Shown here: positions 55,679 through 64,000 of the stretch, one piece after another
How positions within the stretch are numbered: position 1 is the first letter of the stretch
Layout of the letters: each line of letters starts with the position of its first letter
Assembly (NCBI GenBank): GCA_029204225.1
Contig: CM055110.1
Span: forward strand, 911,050-975,049
Length of the DNA stretch: 64,000 nucleotides
Direction: 5' to 3'
Source of the DNA: Diphasiastrum complanatum
Lineage: Eukaryota > Streptophyta > Lycopodiopsida > Lycopodiales > Lycopodiaceae
The notes under the pieces: model-generated
What the model was told of the DNA's origin: nothing
Seen by the model: the letters and a program-made list of their open reading frames with translations, nothing else
The model's database searches: none
Made by a program: the position numbers and the translations under genes

Positions 55679-57766
55679 CTAGCTTGGTTCAATCATTGCT
55701 TTACTAATCACTCCAAGTGATGATCTGAACTTCATAAAAGGTGTCTTTTGAAGTGGTTTAGTAAGTAGATCAGCTACACATTCATTGCTTGGAACATGCT
55801 CCAAAGCAATCTCCTTGGCTTGCACCATTTCTCTCACAAAGTGATGGCATATCTCAATGTGCTTAGATCTTGCATGGAAGATTGGGTTAGATGCAAGGTG
55901 TTGGGCTGATATATTGTCATTGTAGATGATTGGTGCCTCCTCTGAATCCATGATCTTTAGTTCCACCAATAATCTCTTGATCCAAAGTACTTCCTTTGTA
56001 GTGGTTGTCAAAGCTTTGTACTCGGCCTCGGTTGAAGATAGAGATATAGTTTCTTTCTTTTTTGAAAGCCATGAAACCACACCTTCTCCTATGAAAGTTG
56101 AATAGACACTTGTTGATTTCCTATCCCTCTTGTCCCCTGCAAAATCTGAATCACTAAATGCATGAAGGTTAATCACATCTCCTCTATATAGAATCCCAAA
56201 ATCCAATGTACCCGAGATGTATCTTAGAATCCTCTTAGCCTTTTTCCAATGGATATTCAATGGCTTTTGCATGGATTGGCTCAACCTACATACACTAAAG
56301 CTAAGATCTGGTCTAGTTATAGTGATCCACATTAAGGAACCTATAAGTTGCCTAAACAAAGTGATGTCCATGAAGGATCTTTCATCATCTTCATTTGGCA
56401 CTTTTACATCTTGCTCCATTGGTGTGTCAACACTTTTGCATACTTCCATCTTAAACTTCTTCAAAAGACTTTGAGCATAGTTTACTTGACTTATAAAGAT
56501 AAATTCAGACCCTCTAAGTACTTCTATGCCTAAGATGAAGTGAAGACACCCTAGATCTACCATCTTGAACTCTAAGGATAGATCTATCTTGATTTTTTCA
56601 ATACCATCAACACTATTTCCACTAATGATGATGTCATCTACATAAATGAGTAAAAGTACAATACCAACATCATCAAACTTAATGTAAAGAGTGGGATCAT
56701 ATTCACTTTGAACAAAAGAAAGTGAAATAAGATAGCAATGTAGTCTTGAATTCCAAGATCTCGAGGCTTGCTTCAAGCCATAGATGCTTCTTTGGAGATG
56801 GCATACTTTGTTCTCCATTCCATGCTTGATGAACCCTTGTGGCTGCTCCATATAGATATACTCTTCCAAAAAACCATTAAAGAAAGCATTAGAGACATCC
56901 ATTTGACATAGAATCCATCCAAAATGTGATGCAAGTGCAATGATTAGTCTTATTGTGACCATCTTGGCCACGGGTGCAAAAGTTTCCTCATAGTCTATCC
57001 CTTTCTCTTGAGCATAACCTTTTGCAACTAATCTTGCTTTATGTTTGTTAACACTCCCATTTGCATTCAACTTAAGATTGAAGACCCACTTGCATCCTAT
57101 TACATTCCTTTGAGGTCTCTCAACAAGCAACCAAGTTTCATTCTCAATCAAGGCATCATACTCATCCAACATAGCTTTATACCATTCTTTGGAGTTCAAT
57201 GCATCTTCAACATTAGACGGTTCTTCAAAACTAGATAAAGCATAAGAAGTGGATGAGATACCCTCAACTTGCTGTCCTTTGCCTTGATATGTGAGCCTTG
57301 ATGGCTCCACTTTTGCCCTTGAAGATCTCCTTGGTGTGATAGGTGGGTTTGGTGCTTGCTCCTCCATGAGCTCCTCCTCAAAACCAAGATCTTGCTCCTC
57401 GGCCATCTTCTTCTTGATTGTTGGAGCACTTGAGCCTTCTTCAAGCATATGCATATGATGTTCATCAAAGATGACATCCCTTGAAACAACAAATTTGTTC
57501 AAGGATGGGAGATAGACTTTGTAGCCCTTGCTTGAGCTTGCATATCCAAGCATGATCCCTCTTGTGGAAGATGGATCCTCCTTGGTTCTTGTTTCTAATG
57601 GCACATGCACATAACATATAAACCCAAAAACTTTCAAGTGATTAAGATTGGGTTTCTTTCCATACAACATCTCATAAGGAGTTTTGCTTTCAATTGCTTT
57701 GCAAGGCACCCTATTCATCAAGTAGTTTGCACATACAAGAGACTCACCCCAAAAGGATTTGGGCAA
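55679..57766 (-). CDS. C5 integrase end, reverse transcriptase and RNase H
   Basis: An open frame of 695 codons. The true continuation from integrase starts a few codons upstream (LRLDACLPKSFWGE). It has TPYEMLYGKKPNLNHLKVFG, GCKWVFNLKLNANGSVNKHK, MDVSNAFFNGFLEEYIYMEQ and catalytic YVDD at 56633-56644. RNase H follows with FSDSDFAGDKRDRKSTSVY, SSTEAEYKAL and NPIFHARSKHIEICHHFV, ending at 55679 near the LTR. All expected RT and RNase H acidic residues appear intact. Confidence 0.92.
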   Translation of the reverse strand: MPKSFWGESLVCANYLMNRVPCKAIESKTPYEMLYGKKPNLNHLKVFGFICYVHVPLETRTKEDPSSTRGIMLGYASSSKGYKVYLPSLNKFVVSRDVIFDEHHMHMLEEGSSAPTIKKKMAEEQDLGFEEELMEEQAPNPPITPRRSSRAKVEPSRLTYQGKGQQVEGISSTSYALSSFEEPSNVEDALNSKEWYKAMLDEYDALIENETWLLVERPQRNVIGCKWVFNLKLNANGSVNKHKARLVAKGYAQEKGIDYEETFAPVAKMVTIRLIIALASHFGWILCQMDVSNAFFNGFLEEYIYMEQPQGFIKHGMENKVCHLQRSIYGLKQASRSWNSRLHCYLISLSFVQSEYDPTLYIKFDDVGIVLLLIYVDDIIISGNSVDGIEKIKIDLSLEFKMVDLGCLHFILGIEVLRGSEFIFISQVNYAQSLLKKFKMEVCKSVDTPMEQDVKVPNEDDERSFMDITLFRQLIGSLMWITITRPDLSFSVCRLSQSMQKPLNIHWKKAKRILRYISGTLDFGILYRGDVINLHAFSDSDFAGDKRDRKSTSVYSTFIGEGVVSWLSKKKETISLSSTEAEYKALTTTTKEVLWIKRLLVELKIMDSEEAPIIYNDNISAQHLASNPIFHARSKHIEICHHFVREMVQAKEIALEHVPSNECVADLLTKPLQKTPFMKFRSSLGVISKAMIEPS

Positions 57767-57780
57767 ACAAGCATCTAATC

Positions 57781-59646
57781 TTAAAGCTTAGAACATTCAC
57801 ATAATGTTCTATTCCTTCTTTCAGCAACTCCATTTTGTTGAGGAGTGTAAGGACAAGAAGTCTCTTTCTTGATCCCTTCCTCCTCACAAAAGGCCTTGAA
57901 CTCATTGGAGATGAATTCTCCACCATTGTCACTTCTAACAATCTTGATGCTATGATTATGATGCTTTTCCACAAACAACTTGAACTTTACAAAAGTATCA
58001 AATACTTGAGACTTGAGGGAAAGTAAGAACACCCAACAATATCTTGAGTAGTCATCAATGAAGGTTAAAAACATGGATGAACCTCCATTAGATTTGGTGC
58101 TAGCAATGTGCACATCTGAGTGTATGAGTTCAAGAGGATGAGATGACTTTGTGATGGAGTTAGGAAACACCTTCTTATGTGCCTTGGATAAGGCACAAGC
58201 TTCACAAACCTTGTCTTCCTTCCCAATAGACCTTGGTAGGCCTAAAGCATACTCCTCCTTGATCATGGCCTCCATGGAACCCGAGTTGACATGTCCAAGT
58301 CTTTTGTGCCATAAAGTAAAGGTAGATATCTTGCTCTTCTCGGCCAACATGACAACATTAGTATCCACAAATGCATCCAACTTATAAAGTTTGCCAAGTC
58401 TAGTGCCCTTAGCCACTATCTTACCCTTCTTCTTGATGAAACATTCATTTGAAGCAAAGTCAACATTGAAACCATTGTCTACCATTTGGCCAACACTTAG
58501 TAGATTCTTTGTTATTGTAGGAATGTACAAAACACCTTCTATGTTGATCTTTTTGGAAGATCCTAAGCAAAGGGGAATGCTACCAACTCCTTCAATCTTA
58601 CAAGCTTCATCATTTGCTGTATAGATAGACTTTATAGGTCCATCATAAGATAAGAGAGAAGAGAAAAACTCCCTTTTACTAGTCATGTGTGAACTAGCAC
58701 CCGAGTCAATCCACCAAGGATCTTCTCCTTTGAAGCTTGTTGAAGAAAATATGGACATCATGAGAGAGTCCTCATGTGAACTCTCCTCCTCCTCCTCTTT
58801 GCTCATGTTGGCTTGGCTTTGATCTTGCTTCCTCTTGAAGCATTCCGAGGCATAATGCCCCATCTTGCTACAATAGTAGCACTTCACCTTTGATTTGTCC
58901 TTCTTGACTTTGGTGGTTGATGGAGATGCCTTTGAGGGTCCTTCTTGATCCTCAAGCTTTGTAGACTTCTTGAATGTTGATCCTTTGCCTTTGGACTTGC
59001 CTTTGCCTTTGGTGAAGAGAGCTTGGTCATCTCCACCTTGGATGGAAAGCCTATCCATCCTCTCTTGCATTTGGCTCCTTCTTGATTCCTCGGCCATGAG
59101 TGTGCCTTGGAGTTCTTCAAGTATGGGTAGCTTACCCATAATTGCATATCCCTGAACCAAATTGTCAAATTCAAAGCTTAGTCCATTCAATATGAGTTGA
59201 ACAAGCTCTTCATCCTTGATAGGATCACCTATAAAGGCTAGCTCTTTGTTCAATTCCTTTACTCTTAGGACAAAAGTATGTGCACTCTCTCCTTTCTTTT
59301 GATAGCTTCTATAGATTTGATTCTTCAAAGCTAACATTCTAGTTTGGTTCTTGGATTCATAGACCTTTTGCAAAGTCTCCCAAGCATCTTGAGCTGAAGT
59401 GCAATCTCCTACCTCTCTTAAGAGTTCATTTGCAACATTCATTTTTATGTAATGTAGTGCAACATTGCACCTCTTGATGTATTTGGCTTTTTCTTGAGGA
59501 TGAATAGGTTCACCCTCCTTACCATTTACAATTTCCATCAGATCTTGCATGATCATGATGGATTCCATTCTAACTTTCCATATGGAATAGTTAGTTTTGT
59601 TGAGCCTTTCATTAGTATCCAAAAGATATGTATTTATAGATGCCAT
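57781..59646 (-). CDS. C5 gag, protease and integrase core
   Basis: An open frame of 621 codons from ATG 59646. Copia gag with TNYSIWKVRMESIM at residues 18-31; zinc knuckle CYYCSKMGHYASEC at about 256-269; protease WWIDSGASSHM with Asp at 314; pre-integrase LWHKRLGH and CEACALSKAHKKVF. The integrase triad is intact: LIHSDVHI (about 510), VRSDNGGEF (about 572) and QQNGVAERRNR (about 606). It ends early at TLCECSKL through a one-base frame change near 57785; the next frame continues integrase without loss. Confidence 0.93.
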   Translation of the reverse strand: MASINTYLLDTNERLNKTNYSIWKVRMESIMIMQDLMEIVNGKEGEPIHPQEKAKYIKRCNVALHYIKMNVANELLREVGDCTSAQDAWETLQKVYESKNQTRMLALKNQIYRSYQKKGESAHTFVLRVKELNKELAFIGDPIKDEELVQLILNGLSFEFDNLVQGYAIMGKLPILEELQGTLMAEESRRSQMQERMDRLSIQGGDDQALFTKGKGKSKGKGSTFKKSTKLEDQEGPSKASPSTTKVKKDKSKVKCYYCSKMGHYASECFKRKQDQSQANMSKEEEEESSHEDSLMMSIFSSTSFKGEDPWWIDSGASSHMTSKREFFSSLLSYDGPIKSIYTANDEACKIEGVGSIPLCLGSSKKINIEGVLYIPTITKNLLSVGQMVDNGFNVDFASNECFIKKKGKIVAKGTRLGKLYKLDAFVDTNVVMLAEKSKISTFTLWHKRLGHVNSGSMEAMIKEEYALGLPRSIGKEDKVCEACALSKAHKKVFPNSITKSSHPLELIHSDVHIASTKSNGGSSMFLTFIDDYSRYCWVFLLSLKSQVFDTFVKFKLFVEKHHNHSIKIVRSDNGGEFISNEFKAFCEEEGIKKETSCPYTPQQNGVAERRNRTLCECSKL

Positions 59647-60434
59647 CTAGTCTCCTAATCAAGGACTTGACACAAATGAAGGTTACTTCTATTGATTTGA
59701 TTGAAGGTCTACCTTATCCCACTTCTTAGGGACCTGAAAAGATCAGTAATAGACTTCCTATAAAGATCTAAGAACAAGATCAAATCATAGAATACTAGAA
59801 ACAATGCACTTGCTTGATTGAAGTAGACAATACTAGTAGAATTGCCCCTCTTTCTATAAAGAACATTAAAGCTTCCAAATGATCTGATCAAGAGTGAATT
59901 TCAGCAACCTAATATACTTCCAAAATCACTTGTAAAAGATCTAAATGGAACTTAATGAGGATGCAACACAATCTACTATCCAATCACAAGCAAAAAATGA
60001 TCAAAATTGATGAAAAATTGATCTAATTTGGTGCATAAGTCAAGCAATGGTTGGACTGAACCTAAATCACTTTAGGAGGTGCCTACTACACCTTAGAACA
60101 GCCTTGAAGAGTCCCCAAAACTCTGATCTTCCCTCTCCTTGAATGCTAGAAAGCCTCCTCTATGAAATCACCTCCAAAACTCGCTTAGAAATCAATGCTT
60201 GGAGCAAGCAAAACTTGCTATCTTGGTAATGTGTATTGAGTTCAACTTTGCCTCTGGTTTTAGACACCTAAACACCTGCAAATGAAGTCACACAACACCA
60301 ATCTCCAATGTATTTGACTCACTTTGAGTTCTAGAATCAATACTAGATGCTAAGATCCAATCTACACAAGATTTAGATCAAAAATTGTGATCAAATTGAA
60401 TGAAAATCAAGGATTTAGCTCATTTCAGCCTTTA
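59647..60434 (-). other. C5 untranslated leader
   Basis: About 0.8 kb between the primer site and gag start. No coding content. Confidence 0.7.
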
Positions 60435-60447
60435 GGCTCTGATACCA
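60435..60447 (-). promoter_or_regulatory. C5 primer-binding site, initiator-Met tRNA type
   Basis: Minus strand TGGTATCAGAGCC directly after the 5' LTR, an exact copia-type match. Confidence 0.94.
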
Positions 60448-61130
60448 TGTAAAAATTACAGCAAATAAGGATCCTAAAACACTTGAAATGATGAGAGAAA
60501 CAATATATTATGATTTCATAAGATTAGCACAAGTTGAACCATCAAAATCCATCAAAAATCTATGCTTGAACCTCACTAAATGGCCCAAATCCTTGAAGAA
60601 GGCTTCACACGTGTGAAAGTACGGCCTCCCACAGTCTGAGTACTGTACACCAGACCTACATTCAATCCTATAATCATTAGTAATCACAAGTACTCAAACA
60701 ATTATGAACATAGAGAGCAATTGCACCATTATGAGAGAAAAAACATGAAATTGCTTGATTGATTTTGGTGAGATATCATCACCTATATATACATGATCCA
60801 TCACGGTTTTGGGCAGGTATGAGTAGCCCTAAACCTATCCCTAATGCTAATTTTGGTGGATCTTTCATCCCTACCAAGTTAGGGTTGGAATCTTGGAGAT
60901 CCCTCAACAATGCAAAAATTACCAAAAATAGCTCCTATTTTTTTCTCCCTTGTATCTAAGCATAATTTGGACTCATTCCAAAGGTTCTAACACTTAGGTC
61001 TACTTGAGAACATACTTATGAATGGAATCCTATGCTATTTGGCACGTGTGACAAGCCACATCATGACCATCTAACTATTTACAAGTCATATGACCAAAAC
61101 TAGTCAAGCTAGAATTGTGAATTTTTAACA
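60448..61130 (-). repeat. C5 5' LTR
   Basis: 683 bases, almost identical to 54983-55664. It contains TTCACACGTGTGAA at about 60604 and a TATATATA box. Confidence 0.94.
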
Positions 61131-61429
61131 GGTATGAGGGGAGGTGCCGAATCACACCAATACTATAGGGGAGTGCGGGTTGCGACTCAGGGCGAGCTCC
61201 AACCAAGTCTCAGCCTCCCTTGCTGGAAGGTTGTCATGGCTCTCGCCTTGGCATGCTAGCGCCCCGGAGACTAGGGTCGGTCACACACTTGAAATGTAAC
61301 CTTCTCAGATTTATCAATAAAGTGTCAAACTGACTTTGATTACCTTCTGGGTTTCAGTGTTCGGTAAAAGCGCCAGTTGTAAGGCCGCTTCCAAATTTTT
61401 ATGTTGGCACATAGCTGAGGGTCGTATCC

Positions 61430-61930
61430 CGGGACGCCAGCGGTATGCCATCAGGACCATTCGGTTCGCGGCGTCAGCGGTATGCTGTCGGGACCATTTG
61501 GTCCAAAAACTGGTTGTCTCCATATCTGTCGCGGCTTGTGGTTCTGAGTGTTCCTTGCATGAACGTGAATGGGTTAAGCTCTTGGGGAACGGGCTCTAAC
61601 CTGTCGGCTGAGTTGGATGGCTTGCTTGGATGGAAGTTACCTGTTTCTGGCTGTCCAGTCTGGCATGGCGCCAGGTTGGCTTCCAGCGCTCGTGACGAAG
61701 CTTTCAGTTGGTTAAGTCTGATGTAAGTCAGACCGCTTGCTTGGAATGGATGTTACTCGTTTGTAACGAAGCTTCAAGTTGGTCAAGTTTGATGTATGTC
61801 GGGCGGCTTGCTTGGAGGGAAGTCACCCACATCGGGACCCCCGATCTGGCATGGCGCCAGGTTGGATCTCAATGTTAGTTTTCGGAACTTCAAGTTGGTT
61901 AAGTCTGATCATTGTTGGTGAGTTGGCTGC
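61430..61930. repeat. Short interspersed direct repeats
   Basis: GCGGTATGC recurs at 61440 and 61477 inside a roughly 37-bp duplication. GCTTGCTTGGA recurs at 61620, 61736 and 61806. CTGGCATGGCGCCAGG recurs at 61660 and 61846 and is itself a near-perfect hairpin around GGCGCC. A TTCAAGTTGGTTAAGT-like phrase occurs three times. Intervals of about 116 and 70 bases are shared between the sets, so this is a decayed tandem array. Confidence 0.7.
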
Positions 61931-62019
61931 TTGTATGTCAAGTGGGTTTAGATGGCAAGAGTTGAAGGCTGGGAAGCTAAGTCGTGGTTCCCGGCTCCCT
62001 TTGGGATGCCTGTGCTACA

Positions 62020-62340
62020 ATTAAGAAAAGGGCCAAAATCACATGATTCATGTGAGTTTGAGAGATTCCCTTTTAACTTAGAACCTTATGAACTTGACTT
62101 TGGGCTTTTTAATTAATTTATTCTACTAAGGCCCAAAGTCCTTTTATTCAAGTTCTATTTATCTTATTTGCGTGGTCACTAGGTCGGTCTTATACCCATA
62201 AGAAGCCGGTGCCCTGGCACTTATTATTCTAACTATACAATGTACTGTGGCGAGGCCCACTAGGTAAGGCTTGGCCAATAGTATTTTAAGTTGTGGGACC
62301 CACTTGTTTATTATTGTGCAGAAAATACCCACAACAGGGT
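62020..62340 (-). repeat. Diverged G2-type LTR segment
   Basis: Reverse strand aligns with about 16850-17110 of the G2 5' LTR (cacttagtgggcc, acagtac, aataagtg, cggcttc, tataag, cacgcaa, aagtcaagtt, atgaatcatgtga), with many substitutions and small indels. It is an older or distinct subfamily. Confidence 0.7.
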
Positions 62341-62517
62341 CCATGGCCCAAAGTAGTGCCGGTCCCTCGGCACTAGGCTGCAACTGTCGTCTGTTGTCGG
62401 TTCTTTTATTATTGGGACATGGGTGCTTTAGGAAAAGCATGGGTAGAATTCGCTTACGTAAAACCTGAGGCTTTATTGGATGATGGTGATCAGTAAGAAC
62501 TTGGACTTGCGAGATTT

Positions 62518-63424
62518 TCAATAATACTCATAAGGGTCTGGTGGCCATTCCGGATAACCTTGTTCACTGACAATTGGGTAGTCGAGGCATGCCATCGGAG
62601 GATCCCAACATAAATCTTGCTGATATAATGGATCCTCATAGATCGGCGCAACTAGTCCCAATGTCATGGACTCCTCCAAATCATAATGTGGATATGACGT
62701 GCTTGCTTGATGCTCTTGTCTGTCCAGGTATTTGAAGTAAGCCATAACCTGATGACTTTCCTCAAAAGTCAATATCATAGATTTAGGACAAGGCTTTGTC
62801 ATTGTAAGTTCTGGTTCTTGTTGTACAATTGCTGGTTCTTGCTGTACAATTGGCCATTTTGGGATTGGATTCCCTGGATTTGGTCGTCTAAGCAATGTGA
62901 TGTCCTGATGTAGCTTTGTGGTGGCCAGATGTTGAGTGGAACATTCCAATTTTGGTTGGATCTTGCTTATGATTGGCGTTGAAATCAGAGGACACCCACC
63001 TTAGTGTTTCCTTTCTCAATGGACTGCTCTCTTGAAGGTGGTACAAATGGATCGTTGCATTGATTGGTAGTCAGTTTGCCTTCAAGTTGTGTGGTTGACG
63101 TGAGACCCCTTTGTAATTCATCCACCAAAACTTGTTGCAACATTTGTTTAATGAGGCTTGGTAAAATCTGCTGGATTGCAACTGTTGCCATATTTCTTGA
63201 CTTCTTCCACTATCCCTGGTTGGATAGATTTTACCCGCTCTGTCTTTTGTAGTGTTGGTGATTCACATGTGGCCGTGTCAACTTGTCTTAGGATCTTTCT
63301 CTCATTCCTCTGCATCTACTTTGTAACCAGGTGGCACAAGAAGTTTGTGTTTGTAGTGCAGCTTCTCGGTGGGTGGATTTGCATGGTCATATGTAGGTTG
63401 CCAATTCAAGTAGGTAGGAGTCAT
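62518..63424 (-). pseudogene. Unknown reading frame of the G2-related element
   Basis: Minus-strand pieces chain with three one-base frame changes (near 63300, 63195 and 63000). They run from TPTYLNWQPTYDHANPP through SIQPGIVEEVKKYG, MATVAIQQILPSLIKQMLQQ and CPLISTPIISKIQPKLECST, ending PEWPPDPYEYY at 62518. It contains the duplicated unit IVQQEP. No known domain is recognised. It occupies the place of pol next to a G2-like 3' UTR. It could be a gag variant or a captured sequence. Confidence 0.45.
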
Positions 63425-63449
63425 AATGGCTTTTCTTGAATCTCTTAGT

Positions 63450-64000
63450 TGTTAAAATTCACAATTCTAGCTTGACTAGTTTTGGTCATATGACTTGTAA
63501 ATAGTTAGATGGTCATGATGTGGCTTGCCACACGTGCCAAATAGCATAGGATTCCATTCATAAGGATGTTCTCAAGTAGACCTAAGTGTTAGAACCTTTG
63601 GAATGAGTCCAAATTATGCTTAGATACAAGGGAGAAAAAATAGGAGCTATTTTTGGTAATTTTTGCATTGTTGAGGAATCTCCAAGATTCCAACCCTAAC
63701 TTGGTAGGGATGAAAGATCCACCAAAAATAGCATTAGGGATAGGTTTAGGGCTACTCATACCTGACCAAAACCGTGATGGATCATGTATATATAGGTGAT
63801 GATATCTCACCAAAATCAATCAAGCAATTTCATGTTTTTTCTCTCATAATGGTGCAATTGCTCTGTATGTTCATAATTGTTTGAGTACTTGTGATTACTA
63901 ATGATTATAGGATTGAATGTAGGTCTGGTGTACAATAATCAGACTGTGGGAGGCCGTACTTTCACACGTGTGAAGCCTTCTTCAAGGATTTGGGCCATTT
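63450..64000 (+). repeat. C5-family LTR in inverted orientation, cut by window edge
   Basis: Begins TGTTAAAATTCAC at 63450 and matches the C5 LTRs (reverse complement) with few differences as far as the window end, 551 of about 683 bases. It could be a solo LTR, the 5' LTR of a plus-strand copy, or the remnant of an inverted C5 relative. Confidence 0.92.

Larger units (their letters stand above)
54983..61130 (-). mobile_element. Young Ty1/copia element C5
   Basis: A complete minus-strand copia element: 5' LTR 61130-60448, primer site, leader, gag-protease-integrase frame 59646-57781, RT-RNase H frame 57766-55679, polypurine tract, 3' LTR 55664-54983. By eye the LTRs differ at about seven positions plus one indel in 683, making this the youngest insertion in the window. 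A single frame change near 57785 separates two otherwise open frames. Flanks (AAATC left, GGTAT right) do not form a target duplication. Confidence 0.95.
61131..63449 (-). mobile_element. Gypsy relative of G2 with a substituted coding region (G7)
   Basis: Between two C5-family LTRs in opposite orientation. On the minus strand, 62500-62410 matches the G2 3' UTR, including an identical block AAAGCCTCAGGTTTTACGTA. About 62340-62020 aligns with the first third of the G2 LTR (TAGTGGGCC, AATAAGTGC, CTCACATGAATCATGTGA). Upstream on this strand, where G2 has integrase, lies a different reading frame (63424-62518). This fits a non-autonomous derivative of the G2 family. Its right part is cut off by the inserted LTR at 63450. 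Confidence 0.6.

Overview
This window looks like a repeat-dense stretch of a land-plant nuclear genome. It holds one intact multi-exon plant gene, and everything else recognisable is layered LTR retrotransposons with plant-type features: initiator-Met and Asp tRNA primer sites, copia and gypsy pol domain orders, and a chromodomain. The gene encodes a CRWN/NMCP-type nuclear lamina protein. Its introns are moderate in length and the retroelement families are diverse, so a non-seed plant such as a fern or lycophyte would fit. That placement is an inference I cannot test from the sequence alone.

Layout. 1-2.5 kb: a left-truncated Ty3/gypsy pol abuts a Ty1/copia RNase H end. 3.6-5.7 kb (-): an eroded coiled-coil protein gene of unknown family. 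5.7-9.9 kb: no supported gene. 9.9-11.4 kb (-): an eroded Ser/Thr/Pro-rich reading frame preceded by a field of short repeated motifs. 12.4-16.8 kb (-): gypsy element G1, lacking LTRs and most of its protease. 16.8-26.2 kb (+): gypsy element G2, with 771-bp LTRs, a tRNA-Asp primer site, a leader carrying a roughly 171-bp tandem repeat, and a broken gag-pol. 26.8-37.0 kb (+): copia element C3, split by a complete non-autonomous copia-type element NA1 (27766-33048, 831-bp LTRs, 5-bp target duplication). NA1 encodes an unfamiliar internally duplicated protein. The C3 3' LTR is followed at once by an inverted copy of itself, making a 1.16-kb palindrome. 37.6-41.1 kb: copia and chromovirus fragments. 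42.2-43.3 kb: a long inverted-repeat element. 44.0-52.6 kb (-): the CRWN gene, eight exons, predicted 1180 residues. 53-55 kb: tandem duplications. 55.0-61.1 kb (-): a young copia element C5 with near-identical LTRs and one pol frameshift. 61.1-63.4 kb (-): a relative of G2 that keeps the G2-type LTR and 3' UTR but carries a different reading frame. 63.45 kb to the end: an inverted C5-family LTR cut by the window edge.

Interplay. The host gene is the only part likely to serve the plant. The rest records repeated waves of insertion: NA1 went into C3, and G2 was probably inserted into or recombined next to G1. Several LTR families share a TTCACACGTGTGAA-type G-box palindrome, which suggests a common regulatory input. 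The most unusual items are NA1 with its duplicated protein, the 171-bp repeat in the G2 leader, the LTR palindrome, and the G2-related element at 62-63 kb. Calls rest on reading translations, motifs and repeats by eye. No database search was possible.
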